Below, piece after piece: positions 36,308-49,713 of a DNA stretch of 64,000 bases. The translations under genes and the position numbers were made by a program. The notes under the pieces are model-generated. The model worked only from the letters and a program-made list of their open reading frames with translations. It did no database searches and was not told the DNA's origin. Origin of the DNA: Lantana camara (Eukaryota; Streptophyta; Magnoliopsida; Lamiales; Verbenaceae); contig CM074858.1 of assembly GCA_037501455.1 (NCBI GenBank), positions 98,924,001 through 98,988,000 of the forward strand. The letters run 5' to 3'. Numbering within the stretch: the stretch's first letter is position 1; the number at the start of each line of letters is the position of its first letter.

Positions 36308-39300
36308 TGTAACGCCCCAGTTCTGTGATTTAAGCTTGACGTATGTGGTTACTAAAGTGCGTAATTTAATTAATTATATATGATTTTTAATTATGGATTC
36401 TTTTGTTAAGTTTTATTGTTTGATTATGAACTCTTGATCGTATTTGCGTATATGCTCTTGTTTGAGTGTCGTTCTCATTCGATTTGATTTCTGTTTTTCG
36501 TGGATTCTTGGCATGAGTGAATTATGTGCTTTAAGATCATGTTTATTTGCTCTTTGCATGATTTTGTTCTTGCATGTTTGAATTTTGTGTTCGTTTGTGT
36601 GATCGGAACCGAAAAGGGGGCTAAAGAGCATTTAGCGTACCTTGTGTTCCAGGCGGCATATCTTGAGCTCGGGAACTCGGAATCGAGTTCCGTCACCTCC
36701 ATTGGATCCGAATCGACGAATCGGAGACAATGGGACAAGCCTCATATTTTTCTAAGACCAATTGGATCCTCAAATTTCAACCGGAACGAGCAACTCGCAC
36801 TTAAATTGACCGATCAAGACTATACCTAAGTCACGGACCTATTATTACGCACCTAGACCCTACCCATTGACCCTAGCCCACTTGCACACTCTCTCCCTCA
36901 CCCTTTTCTGCCCCAAACCGACACCCTAACCCCCCACACTTAGACATTTTCAGTTTTATGGAGAGAGAAGGAGAAGAAGGAAGAAAAGAAGAAGAAGAAG
37001 AAGAAACCCCTTTTTGGCCATGGGAGTTTTGAGCTCATCTCCCCACCTTTTCTTCTCCAAATTGAAAGGTAAACTCATATTTGTGTTATGTATCACTTGG
37101 TAATCATTTTAAGTTCCATATTCCATGATTTCTCCAAGATTTGAGCATGTTTGGGCATATGGCATGAATAGTGACGGGTTGGGAGAAAATAGATGATTCT
37201 AGCTTGCTTTCTTGTGAATTCTTTTGGTATGAAGCATGTATTTTACTCCTAACACATCATATGTGATATGTATGAACTTAGTTTGGATAGTGGATTAGAA
37301 TTCATGACTTTGCCATTTGTGAAAAGTGAAGAGTTTGCATGAACTTGTTCCATATTCATTCCTTGCTTGATTGGTTGCATCTTTGGTTGTCTTAATGGAT
37401 TGTAATGCATGCATTCTTGCTACCTTAACTTACCTATGTGTGTTAATTTGATGTTTATATGGTCTTTCATGAGTTTTTCCCTGGTTGTTGTGTGTTTTTC
37501 GCCACTGACCTAAATCCGCGAGGGTGGATTTTTCCTTTTGGAAAAATCCACGGGGGTGGATTTGATGCAGAAACTTTGGACCCTCCCCTGTTTCAGCCTG
37601 AGATTGTTTTGCTTCGTTCTCCCTCATACGAACTCGGATTGACCTGATTTTTTGAACCCACGGAAACCTATTGAACTCTAGAAGATGCTCCAATTGGAAT
37701 CATCTTAATATCTTTTTACATTTTTGAGATATGATCAATTCATTTTGGTGTCGCCACTTCTTCGACAATCTGCGTTCGTCCAATTTCAAACCTATGCCAT
37801 TTTCACCTCGCTTTGAACCATGATTCGTGCCACATATCCTTGAAAACATATATGTGTCTAGTTTCACCTCCAACAAGCAAAACTTAATTCCAGTTTCTCA
37901 AACTCAAGTTATACCCAATTTTCTACAGCTTGCGTATTTTCATAAATTGTCAACTTTTCCTAACTTTTGCTAAACTTTGCCAAAACTCGTTCTATCGCCT
38001 TTCTTGCACTTCCTCGACCCCTTATGTGACTTATATGCATTATATACATGCCTAATTGATCCTTATTTATTGTTAACATGTATTGTAATTTATTATGAAT
38101 TGATTGATTGATTGAATCATTTATGTGTTTAAAATGAACTTAATGGTGTGCATGAACATGATCACATCAACTCATGACATTTTATGATCCATTGTATATT
38201 GAATCATGATATAGCATTTCACGAGCACCTCATGTTAATGCCGTGCGTCCTAATTGGTTTCATATTGAGTCGTTTCTCACGAGTACACATTATGTCTTTC
38301 TCTTGTACAGTTTCTCCAGGGCGGAGACTTGCCGGGTTCATAAGACACCATGAGTCTTCCTTCTTTTAGTATTGTCGGTAAGGTGTAACAGGTGGGTTTC
38401 TCTTCTACTTAGATAAAACGACCCAATATATCTCCCTATGTGCAAAGTTTTAAGCCAAAGTAATACGATATATATATATATATTGAGTCTTTTCTCGAGT
38501 AAATGATTGCAAACGTAAAGCCCTTATTTTATGAATCCTACCTAATGTTTTGGCGAGAATGAATGAATGTTCACAATGAATGGGGCCCAGGGGCTTGGTG
38601 TGAGTGGGGAACCGAGGAGGCATGGGCTGACGGGAAACCCTCACACTAGTCCCACTAATGAACGGCGTAACCGGACCTCGTTAGGAGTTAGCGAGGAATG
38701 GACGCTGAGTGCCATCTGGGGAGTCATGTTCCCCTTTTGGTCAATGAATGGGTGGATGGGCCTTGCAAACCCGCCACCAACCCGGAGGAAGAAGGTGTAA
38801 ATGTTATTGAATGCGCACGAAAGAATGATATGCATGAAAAGAATGAATGAATGAATGAATGAATGTTAATGAATGTTAATGAATGTTAATGTAGTACACG
38901 AGGTGTTGGTTGGAGATAATGCACGCCCACTCGCCGGGCCACAAATGACCTAATTAATGGAATTTGATGGTTATAATCCCTTTTGATGATTTCTTTATCT
39001 CACCCACTTGGGAAATGCTTTGAAAACCTCATTTGGGGATTATAACTTGCATGTGAATGTTTAAATACTGTCTTATATTATATGATGCCCTATTTTATAC
39101 CCACCAGTCTCCTATAGACTGAACCCGGCTTTATTTTCAGTTTTGCAGGTTTTGGTGTGTTAGGCGGGGTTCCGAGTCGGTCAAGTTCTATGTCTTAGTT
39201 TGAGTCACTTTGCACGCATCTTTGTATTTTGATTAAGGGATGAGAAAAAAATGTATGTATGAATCACGGTTATGATTATGATTATGAATTATGTTTACAT

Positions 39301-39567
39301 TTATGTTTGAATTTCGGGACTAGGTATTTATGCTAGTTGAACCCGTCATTACTTCTTATGTTTATAATGAATGGTATGATTTGTTTTTTTTTTAATTTCA
39401 TGTATTTCAGTCTTGTTCTTTTGGTTTTAAGTTTAGCTCCCGCCTAGCATAGCGAGTGAGTGAGTCCCCGTTCGCTATGAGCTTGGTTCATGTATGGATT
39501 TTCCATTTCATGTGTGGATCGGGCTCATAGTGCGGGGGATGTGGCGCCTCTTGTTCCGGGTGCTACA
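36308..39567 (+). repeat. 3' LTR of the non-autonomous element (3260 bp, complete)
   Basis: From TGTAACGCCCCAG to GGGTGCTACA. It includes the 406 bp missing from the left LTR. Landmarks: GAA-rich tract about 36970-37005, donor-like AAAG|GTAAAC at 37069, cassette 37512-37563, (GAAT)n about 38840-38865, covarying hairpin 39105-39121, and long U5 stem 39473-39534. Confidence 0.94.
39473..39534 (+). other. Long stem near the LTR 3' end (U5)
   Basis: CGCTATGAGC pairs with GCTCATAGTGCG (one G-T), enclosing a small ATGGA-TTT-TCCAT hairpin. The same layout is at 33214-33275 and, with different stem bases (CGCTATAG/CTATAGTGCG), at 41929-41988 and in the solo LTRs. Confidence 0.55.
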
Positions 39568-40191
39568 GTGGTGATTCATCATAGTTAGTGGAAAAATTTA
39601 GATTAATTAGCTTTTATATTACATTGTATGTATACATTTCATTTCATACATTATATTTGCAAGAGAGCTACACACACACACACATTGAAGATCGATCAAA
39701 ACACAAAGGAGGAGAAGAAAGATTCATCTCATAATTCAAGTCATATTTGGAAAGAATTGAGAAGCTAGCATCATCATCTTCATCATATTGCCATTCCATT
39801 TCACTTCTAGCTTATCTCAAGGTATAAGATGAACTTGGATGAATTTCTTGATTGGTGATTGAATAGGGTTTAGGAAGCATTTGACGAATTCTTGGTTATT
39901 TGGAGTTAGAAGCATGATCTTGATCATTTAGTTTGCCAACTTGCATGAATTCTTGAAGAAATGGGAGGTTGATGGCATGAATTGATATGGGTTTGGAATG
40001 ATGAAATCTTGATGATTGATGCATGTTTCATGGTTTATATGCTACCTAATTGATGTCTTTAAGTTATATACATGTTATATGATTATTTTGGAGCATTTTG
40101 GTTGAGTTTAATTTGGGGTTTCATTCCTTTTCTTTCTTCCCCGAAGCTACCCATGTTTTGCCCCTTTTTCCAGCTCTGGAATAGTACCCGG

Positions 40192-40308
40192 CCGGGTACT
40201 TTTTGTGCATAAAAAGTACCCGGGCGGGTAGTTTTCCCCCGTAAAGCTTCTGTACTGCTTACCCGGTCGGGGAACTTTTCCCTTGAATTTTACCCGGCCG
40301 GGTACTCC
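40192..40308 (+). repeat. Palindromic cassette of the 39568-42021 LTR
   Basis: Perfect AGTACCCGGCCGGGTACT at the start, then AGTACCCGGGCGGGTA, ACCCGGTCGGGG and ACCCGGCCGGGTACT. It occupies the position held by unrelated palindromes in the other LTRs. Confidence 0.85.
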
Positions 40309-41598
40309 CTCATCCGAACTCCAAATGACCTGATTTTTGATTCTTTGGAAAGATATTGAAGTCTAGAACAACCTCCAATTTGAATAATCTCAATATCTTT
40401 TCCCCTTTGTTAGATATTATCAATTCTATTTGGTGTCGCTGCTTGACCGACAAACTGCATTCACCCAACTTCAAGCCTACGCCATTTTCTCCTCGCTTTG
40501 AACTAGAAAACGAGCCATATATCATTTTAAAGGTATACTTGTCTAGTTTCATTCCAAACAAACAAAACCCAATTCCAATCTCTAGAACTTTAGATATTTT
40601 CCTTTTTCCACAGCTTGGTCATTTTAAAAAATTACCGGTTTTTGCCAAACTTCACCAAAACCCTTGTTATTGCGTTCCTTTCACTTTCTTGGCTCCCATA
40701 TGTGACTTATATGAATTATATGCTTAATTTATTGATAAGTATGCTCCTATTTGACACTCATTGATTATAAATGCATGATTGAGGTTACATAGCATTGTCG
40801 TTCGTCATAATTGGTTCATTCGAGTCGAGTCTTATTTCACACTTGTCCTTGTTGCACAGATCTCGGTCCTGGAGACGAGGAGCACGCTCCATAGGGTGTT
40901 TCTTTGTTCCTTTTTGTTGGTTAAGGTGAGGTTTAAATACTAGATATATAGAACCCTTACAACCCTTATGTGATTTTCGGCCAAAACGTATCTATATATC
41001 TATAGTTTTCGAACCTTATGATTTTCAAATGATTTCACGAAAATGGATTGATTGATTGATTGATTGACGAATGGATTGTTTTGGCGAGTAACTATTGTTC
41101 ACGTTGGGCCCGAGGGTAGTGTATTGAGCCAACTGGGAAAGCAAGGGTTGACGGGTAACTCTTGCACTATCCTCACCATTGTGGGATCACCTCTGAATCC
41201 ACCAGGAGGTTTGGTGGAGGAAGAAATCCCGTGCGTAGGAGTCATGTTCCCGACGTACACCATGATTGGATGGTTGGGTCTTGCAAGCCCTCCATCACCC
41301 GGAGGAAGAAGGATTTATGGATTGAAATTGCTAATTGTGCACGGAATTGTTTGTGTGATCACCTAATCCACTAATAAATTGAAGTATTATACACAGTCGG
41401 TGAAAGGTTGGAGACTTGCCCTCACTCGTCGGGCCACAAATTGATTGTATTGAATTGGTTGAAATGATAAAATGGATTAGTTGTAACCTCGGGCGATATT
41501 ATCTCTTCTTTTCTAAATCGTGGTGTTATTTTCCAAAATTATTACCCGAGATTATAACTTGTATGTATGTACGCAAATATTTATTTATACCCCTCGCT

Positions 41599-41615
41599 CA
41601 GTCCGTGTTGGACTG
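41599..41615 (+). other. Conserved LTR hairpin (39568-42021 fragment)
   Basis: CAGTCC-GTGTT-GGACTG, extendable by one T-A pair. Confidence 0.7.
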
Positions 41616-44600
41616 ACACCTCAACTTTTCAGCTTTTGCAGGTTCGTGCTAGGCGGGAATTAGAGTCTAGCCTGTCTTTTATTCGGGTCTAGCACCTCAC
41701 CTTCATATTTTAGCTCATGTATTGATACTTCTTACATTTTGTATTATGCCTTACCTAATATTGGAGGTGATATTGTATTTTATGAAACGTTGGTATCTAT
41801 TAATAAATATGTAAATATGGTACCTATAAGTATTGAATGTTATTGCTTCCGCTTTTATTGATACAATTGTTTAGTGGTATTAATTGAGGGTACCTGCCTA
41901 GTTTTTGAGTTTTTATTGTCTCCCGTTCGCTATAGTTTTGGTTCATGTATGAATTGCCGTTTCATATGTGGATTGAGGCTATAGTGCGGGGGATGTGGTG
42001 CCTAGCGTTCCGGGTGCTACAGTTTTTTTTAAAATTGAAATCGAATTTCGTTTTCACATATTATTGGGAAGACAAATTTTTCTTGTTTAATTAACAAACA
42101 AATAAACATCATGGTAATATATTTAATATTTAAAAACAATTTTTCTCTTTTTTAAATATTTAGTTTTTTCGAAATTCCGAGGGAATTCCGAGGGATTTCC
42201 GACGGAAAACCATTTTAACTCGGAATTCCCTCGGGAATTGCTATATATATTTTTTAAAATTAAGCACTACGTAATAATTTCTTGAATTTAAATACAATCT
42301 ATTACAATTATATGTATAATTAGTGAATAAAGTAATGTAATTTTAGTTATTAAATGCATGAATTGATGGTTATATATATGTAATCAAACATTCGGTAAGT
42401 ATTTCGAACGATATCATAACGTTAAGGACATTCGTTTTATTTTAAATTGAAATCAAATTTCGTTTTCACATATTATTGGGAAGAGAAGTTTTTCTTATTT
42501 AATTAACTAACAAATAAAACATCATGGTATTACATTTAATATTTAAAAACAATGTTTTCTCTTTTTTAAATATTTAGTTTTTTCAAAATTCCGAGGGAAA
42601 ATGGCTATATATATTTTTTAAAATTAAGCACTACATAAAAATTTGTTGAGTTTAAATACAATCCATGACAATTATATGTATAATTAGTGAATAAAGTAAT
42701 GTAATATTAGTTATTAAATGCGTGAATTGATGGTTAAACATATGTAATCAAACATTTGGTGAGTATTTCAAACGATATCATAACGTTAAGGACATTCGTT
42801 TTATTTTAAATTGAAATCGAATTTCGTTTTCACATATTATCGGGAAGAGAAATTTTTCTTATTTAATTAACTAACAAATAAAACATCATGGTATTACATT
42901 TAATATTTAAAAACAATGTTTTCTCTTTTTTAAATATTTACTTTTTTTGAAATTCTGAGGGATTTCCGAGGGATTTCCGAGGGAAAACTCCCTCGGAATT
43001 TGCTATATATATTTTTTAAAATTAAGCACTACATAATAATTTGTTGAGTTTAAATACAATCCATGATAATTATATGTATAATTAGTGAATGAAGTAATGT
43101 AATATTAGTTACTAAATGCGTGAATTGATGGTTATACTTATGTAATCAAACATTTGGTGAGTATTTCGAACGATATCATAACGTTAAGTACATTCGTTTT
43201 ATTTTAAATTGAAATCGAATTTCGTTTTCACATATTCTTGGAAGAGAAATTTCTCTTATTTAATTAACTAACAAATAAAACATCATTGTATTAGATTTAA
43301 TATTTTAAAACAATGTTTTCTCTTATTTAAATATTTAGTTTTTTCGAAATTCCGAGGGAATTCCGAGGGATTTCCAAGGGAAAACCATTTTCCCTCGGAA
43401 ATCCCTCGGAATTTGCTATATATATATTTTAAAATTAAGCAATACATAATAATTTGTTGAGTTTAAATACAATCAATGACAATTATACGTATAATTAGTG
43501 AATAAAGTAATGTAATTTTAGTTATTAAACGAGTGAATTGATGGTTATACATATGTAATCAAACATTCCAAAAGTATTTCGAACGATATCATAACGTTAA
43601 GGACATTCGGTTTATTTTAAATTGAAATCGAATTTCGTTTTCACATATTATTCCGAAGAGAAATTTTTCTTATTTAATTAACTAACAAATAAAAAATCAT
43701 GGTATTACAATTAATATTTAAAAACAATGTTTTCTCTTTTTTAAATATTTAGTTTTTTCGAAATTGTGATTTTCCCTCGGAATTCCCTCGGAATTTGCTA
43801 TATATATTTTTTAAAATTAAGCACTACATAATAATTTGTTGAGTTTAAATACAATCCATGGCAATTATATGTACAATTAGTGAATAAAGTAATGTAATTT
43901 TAGTTATTAAATGAGTGAATTGATGGTTATACATATGTAATCAAACATTCGGTAAGTATTTCGAACGATATCATAAAGTTAAGGACATTCGTTGTTTTTT
44001 AAATTGAAATCGAATTTCGTTTTCACATATTATTGGGAAGAAAAAAATTTCTTGTTTAATTAACAAACAAATAAACATCAAGGTAATATATTTAATATTT
44101 AAAAACAATTTTTGTCTTTTTTAAATATTTAGTTTTTTCGAAATTCCGAGGGATTTCCGACGGAAAACCATTTTAACTCGGAATTCCCTCGGGAATTGCT
44201 ATATATATTTTTTAAAATTAAGCACTACATAATAATTTGTTGAGTTTAAATACAATGCATTACAATTATATGTATAATTAGTGAATAAAGTAATGTAATT
44301 TTAGTTATTAAATGCGTGAATTGATGGTTATACGTATGTAATCAAACATTCGCTAAGTATTTCGAACGATATCATCACTTTAAGGACATTCGTTTTATTT
44401 TAAATTGAAATCGAATTTCGTTTTCACATATTATTGGGAAGATAATTTTTTCTTATTTAATTAACTAACAAGTAAAACATCATGGTATTACATTTAATAT
44501 TTAAAAACAATGTTTTCTCTTTTTTATAGTTTTTTCGGAATTCCGAGGGAAATCCCTCGGAATTCGCAATATATATTTTTCAAAATTAAGCACTACATAA

Positions 44601-44956
44601 TAATTTGTTGAGTTTAAATACAATCCATGAAAATTATATGTATAATTAGTGAATAAAGTAATGTAATTTTAGTTATTAAATGAGTGAATTGATGGTTAAA
44701 CATATGTAATCAAACAATCGGTAATTATATCGAACGGTATCATAACATTAAGGACATTCGTTTTATTTTAAATTGAAATCGAATTTCATTTTCACATATT
44801 CTTGGAAGAGAAATTTCTCTTATTTAATTAACTAACAAATAAAACATCATTGTATTAGATTTAATATTTTAAAACAATGTTTTCTCTTATTTAAATATTT
44901 AGTTTTTTCGAAATTCCGAGGGAATTCCGAGGGATTTCCAAGGGAAAACCATTTTC

Positions 44957-45092
44957 TATGTATTGCTAAATTTTAAAATATATATATAGCAAATTCCGAG
45001 GGAATTCCGAGGGATTTCCAAGAGAAAACCATTTTCCCTCGGAAATCCCTCGGAATTTGCTATATATATATTTTAAAATTAAGCAATACATA
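44957..45092. repeat. Extended palindrome (about 136 bp) in a satellite monomer
   Basis: Left arm begins TATGTATTGCT and runs through TTTTAAAATATATATATAGC into the CCGAGGGA units; right arm mirrors it and ends AAGCAATACATA. One mismatch (GCTAAA against TTAAGC) was seen in the outer part. Ordinary monomers have only the inner part of the right arm mirrored. Confidence 0.85.
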
Positions 45093-46589
45093 ATAATTTG
45101 TTGAGTTTAAATACAATCAATGAGAATTATACGTATAATTAGTGAATAAAGTAATGTAATTTTAGTTATTAAACGAGTGAATTGATGGTTATACATATGT
45201 AATCAAACATTCCGAAAGTATTTCGAACGATATCATAACGTTAAGGACATTCGGTTTATTTTAAATTGAAATCGAATTTCGTTTTCACATATTATTGCGA
45301 AGAGAAATTTTTCTTATTTAATTAACTTACAAATAAAAAATCATGGTATTACATTTAATATTTAAAAACAATGTTTTCTCTTTTTTAAATATTTAGTTTT
45401 TTCGAAATTGTGATTTTCCCTCGGAATTTGCTATATATATTTTTTAAAATTAAGCACTACATAATAATTTGTTGAGTTTAAATACAATCCATGACAATTG
45501 TATGTATAATTAGTGAATAAAGTAATGTAATATTAGTTATTAAATGCGTGAATTGATGGTTATACATATGTAATCAAACATTCGGTAAGTATTTCGAACG
45601 ATATCATAAAGTTAAGGACATTCGTTGTTTTTTAAATTGAAATCGAATTTCGTTTTCACATATTATTGGGAAGAAAAAATTTTCTTGTTTAATTAACAAA
45701 CAAATAAACATCAAGGTAATATATTTAATATTTAAAAACAATTTTTCTCTTTTTTAAATATTTAGTTTTTTCGAAATTCCGAGGGATTTCCGACGGAAAA
45801 CCATTTTAACTCGGAATTCCCTCGGGAATTGCTATATATATTTTTTAAAATTAAGCACTACATAATAATTTGTTGAGTTTAAATACAATGCATTACAATT
45901 ATATGTATAATTAGTGAATAAAGTAATGTAATTTTAGTTATTAAATGAGTGAATTGATGGTTATACATATGTAATCAAACATTCGGTAAGTATTTCGAAC
46001 GATATCATCACTTTAAGGACATTCGTTTTATTTTAAATTGAAATCGAATTTTGTTTTCACATATTATTGGGAAGAGAAATTTTTCTTATTTAATTAACTA
46101 ACAAGTAAAACATCATGGTATTACATTTAATATTTAAAAACAATGTTTTCTCTTTTTTATCGTTTTTTCGGAATTCCGAGGGAAATCCCTCGGAATTCGC
46201 AATATATATTTTTCAAAATTAAGCACTACATAATAATTTGTTGAGTTTAAATACAATCCATGAAAATTATATGTATAATTAGTGAATAAAGTAATGTAAT
46301 TTTAGTTATTAAATGAGTGAATTGATGGTTAAACATATGTAATCAAACAATCGGTAATTATTTCGAACGATATCATAACATTAAGGACATTCGTTTTATT
46401 TTAAATTGAAATCGAATTTCGTTTTCACATATTCTTGGAAGAGAAATTTCTCTTATTTAATTAACTAAAAAATAAAACATCATTGTATTAGATTTAATAT
46501 TTTAAAACAATGTTTTCTCTTATTTAAATATTTAGTTTTTTCGAAATTCCGAGGGAATTCCGAGGGATTTCCAAGGGAAAACCATTTTC

Positions 46590-46725
46590 TATGTATTGCT
46601 TAATTTTAAAAAATATATATAGCAAATTCCGAGGGAATTCCGAGGGATTTCCAAGGGAAAACCATTTTCCCTCGGAAATCCATCGGAATTTGCTATATAT
46701 ATATTTTAAAATTAAGCAATACATA
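46590..46725. repeat. Extended palindrome, second copy
   Basis: Same structure as 44957-45092: TATGTATTGCTTAATTTT on the left against AAAATTAAGCAATACATA on the right. A few inner differences are present (AAAAAATATATATA, and CATCGG for CCTCGG). Confidence 0.85.
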
Positions 46726-48429
46726 ATAATTTGTTGAGTTTAAATACAATCAATGACAATTATACGTATAATTAGTGAATAAAGTAATGTAATTTTAGTT
46801 ATTAAACGAGTGAATTGATGGTTATACATATGTAATCAAACATTCCGAAAGTATTTCGAACGATATCTTAGCGTTAAGGACATTCGGTTTATTTTAAATT
46901 GAAATCGAATTTCGTTTTCACATATTATTGCGAAGAGAAATTTTTCTTATTTAATTAACTTACAAATAAAAAATCATGGTATTACATTTAATATTTAATA
47001 ACAATGTTTTCTCTTTTTTAAATATTTAGTTTTTTCGAAATTGTGATTTTCCCTCGGAATTCCCTCGGAATTTGCTATATATATTTTTTAAAATTAAGCA
47101 CTACATAATAATTTGTTGAGTTTAAATACAATCCATGGCAATTATATTTACAATTAGTGAATAAAGTAATGTAATTTTAGTTATTAAATGAGTGAATTGA
47201 TGGTTATACATATGTAATCAAACATTCGGTAAGTATTTCGAACGATATCATAAAGTTAAGGACATTCGTTGTTTTTTAAATTGAAATCGAATTTCGTTTT
47301 CACATATTATTGGGAAGAAAAAATTTTCTTGTTTAATTAACAAACAAATAAACATCAAGGTAATATATTTAATATTTAAAAACAATTTTTCTCTTTTTTA
47401 AATATTTAGTTTTTTCGAAATTCCGAGGGATTTCCGACGGAAAACCATTTTAACTCGGAATTCCCTCGGGAATTGCTATATATATTTTTTAAAATTATGC
47501 ACTACATGTAACGCCCCAATTTCCGGAAGTTCAGGTAAGCACTCCACGAGCGGGTCTTCGGGAGTTGGGAGGTTAAATTACTTGTTTGTTCATTTAATTA
47601 CAAGTATCATCATATTACTTGCCATATGTTCCCATACATTTATATGAATTATATGAAATAAGTGAAATAAGTGCCATATTGGTATTATATGATCCTTAAT
47701 TGTTCCCTTATGTGAAATTGTGTAATGAGTGTATATCATGACTTGAAGTTAATTGCATCAATAGTTAGAGATTTACTTATGTGCATCAATTTATATAAAT
47801 GAGGGACTTTTATGCAAATAGGGAGGAATCACATATTTCCACACATGACTTTAGGATATGTCATGAATTGTGTCTCATTTCTTCCATTATGTCCCATATG
47901 ATTCAAGAGAAAAACTCACACACACATACACCTAGTGAAAACCGACATTTACACCTTGAGAAGAGGAAGAAGACATCAACCTTAATTCAAGCTAGAATTG
48001 AAGGAAGTGTGAAGTAGGAGCATCATCAACAATATATCATCATCTCATTACCATTTCTTTTGATTCAAGGTAGAAATTAGAAATTTCTTGAAATTCTTGA
48101 ATATGTGATCAAGTATGAGTTTAGGGATTTGTTGTTGAATTCTTGCATGATTGAAGTTGAGAGCATGATCGTGATCTTAAGGAGTAAGGATTGCATGAAA
48201 ATCTTGAAATTATTGAAGGTTGGAAGCATGTGTATAATATGGGGTTTTCATGAGAAATTCTTGATGTTGGGATGTTTATCTCTTGGTTGAACTGATGAAT
48301 ATTGGAAGTATGATGCATATATGAGGTGTTTCAACATTTGTTATGGTTGGAGTTTGATGATATTTTGTTTTGGGGTTGGTTTTGCATGAAAACCCCTGTT
48401 TCTCCCCTGTTTTTTCTGCTACGCACAGC

Positions 48430-48551
48430 TGACACGGGGGTGTCAACTTTGCTTTGTGCTGGCGACACGGGGGTGCAGGTTGGTTTGATTTTCTGTACCG
48501 TGACACGGGGGTGTCACGGTTTGCCTTGTATTGACGACACGGGCGTGTCAC
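48430..48551 (+). repeat. Palindromic cassette of solo LTR 47507-50118
   Basis: TGACACGGGGGTGTCA, GACACGGGGGTGCAG, GTGACACGGGGGTGTCAC and GACACGGGCGTGTCAC, each a 6-7-bp stem with a G-rich loop, spaced about 30-40 bp. The counterpart is 53265-53390. Confidence 0.85.
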
Positions 48552-49696
48552 TTTCCTGCATTTTGCCCAACTTCGGACGAACGCCATTTTCACCTCGGTT
48601 TGAATTAGAAAGCGTGCCATATAGCGTTGGAAAGGTCTATGTGTCTACTTTCATTCCCAACAAGCAAAACTCAATTCCCGATTCTAGAATTTAAGATATT
48701 CCAGTTTTCCCACAACATGTACATTTCCCAAAATTGTCAAGTTTTCCTAAACTTCACCAAGACCTTTCATATTGCATTCTTTTCATTGTTTTGGCTTCCA
48801 TATATGACTTATATGAACTATATGCTCACTTTATTGATAAGTATTCTCCTATTTGTCACTCATTGATTATAAATTCATGATTGAGGTTACATATCATTGC
48901 CGTTCGTCATAATTGCCGAGTCGAGTCTTATGTCACAGTTGTCCCTGTTGCACAGATCTCGGTACCGGAGACGAGGAGCACGCTCCATAGGGTGTTTCTT
49001 TGTTCCTTTTGGTTGGTTAAGGTGAGGTTTAAATTCTAAATATATAGAGCCTTTACAACCCTTATGTGATTTTCGGCCAAAACATATCTATATATATCTA
49101 TAGTTTTCTAACCTTATGATCTTCAAATGATTTCACGAAAATGGATTAATGGATTGATTGATTAACGAATTGATTGTTTTGGCGAGTAACTATTGTTCAC
49201 GTTGGGCCCGAGGGTAGTGTATTGAGCCAACCGGGAAAGCAAGGGCTGACGGGTAACTCTTGCACTATCCTCACCATTGTGGGATCACCTCTGAATCCAC
49301 CAGGAGGTTTGGTGGAGGAAGAAATCCCGTGCGTGGGAGTCATGTTCCCGACGTACACCATGATTGGATGGCTGGGTCTTGCAAGCCCGCCATCACCCGG
49401 AGGAAGAAGGATTTATTGATTGAAACTGCTAATTGTGCACGGAATTGTTGTGTGATCACCTAATCCACTAATAAATTGAAGTATTATACACAGTCAGTGA
49501 AAGGTTGGAGATTTGCCCTCACTCGCCGGGCCACAAATTGATTGTATTGAATTGATTGAATTGATAAAATGGATTAGTTGTAACCTCGGGCGATATTATC
49601 TCTTCTTTTCTAAATCGTGTTGTTATTTTCCAAAATCATTACCCGAGATTATAACTTGTATGTATGTGCGCGAATATTTATTTATACCCCCTCGCT

Positions 49697-49713
49697 CAGT
49701 CCATGTTGGACTG
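49697..49713 (+). other. Conserved LTR hairpin (solo LTR 47507-50118)
   Basis: CAGTCC-ATGTT-GGACTG, extendable by one T-A pair. Confidence 0.7.

Larger units (their letters stand above)
30454..39567 (+). mobile_element. Non-autonomous long-LTR retrotransposon (LARD-like), 5' end deleted
   Basis: Left LTR 30454-33308, primer site 33317-33330, internal region 33309-36307, polypurine tract near 36295, right LTR 36308-39567. The left LTR lacks its first ~406 bp: 30455 corresponds to 36714. The remaining 2854 bp of both LTRs are collinear without indels and differ by about eight substitutions (my count). The 3.0-kb internal region shows no Gag, RT or integrase motif in any frame I read. The ends, primer site, leader hairpin and pre-LTR hairpin match those of the autonomous element at 3842-14656, so that family probably supplies the proteins. 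No target duplication can be checked because the 5' end is gone. Confidence 0.88.
39568..42021 (+). mobile_element. LTR fragment missing its 5' part, fused to the preceding element
   Basis: It aligns with the solo LTRs at 47507-50118 and 52393-55142 from the region just before their ACACACAC tract to the end GGGTGCTACA at 42021, but the first few hundred bases including TGTAACGCC are missing. It has its own palindromic cassette (40192-40308, ACCCGGCCGGGT type), the covarying hairpin 41599-41615 and the U5 stem 41929-41988. Satellite resumes at 42022. It reads best as an older solo LTR into which the element at 30454-39567 inserted. Confidence 0.88.
42022..47506 (+). repeat. Satellite array, block 3 (about 13-14 monomers), 1.64-kb higher-order units
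   Basis: The same monomer family as elsewhere. The rare core AAATTGTGATTTTCCC recurs at 43761, 45405 and 47038, and after removal of the solo LTR also at 51299, giving steps of about 1633-1644 bp (four monomers). The order within a unit is: reduced core TTGTGATTTTCCC; CCGACGGAAAACC type; short core with GGAATTCGC; extended palindrome monomer. No gene is seen. Confidence 0.93.

Noticed and set aside
42022..47506. Possible Helitron origin of the satellite (hairpin followed by a CTRR-like end)
   Set aside because: After the palindromic core the sequence reads GCACTAC; there is no CTRR terminus at a suitable distance from the hairpin and no TC start.
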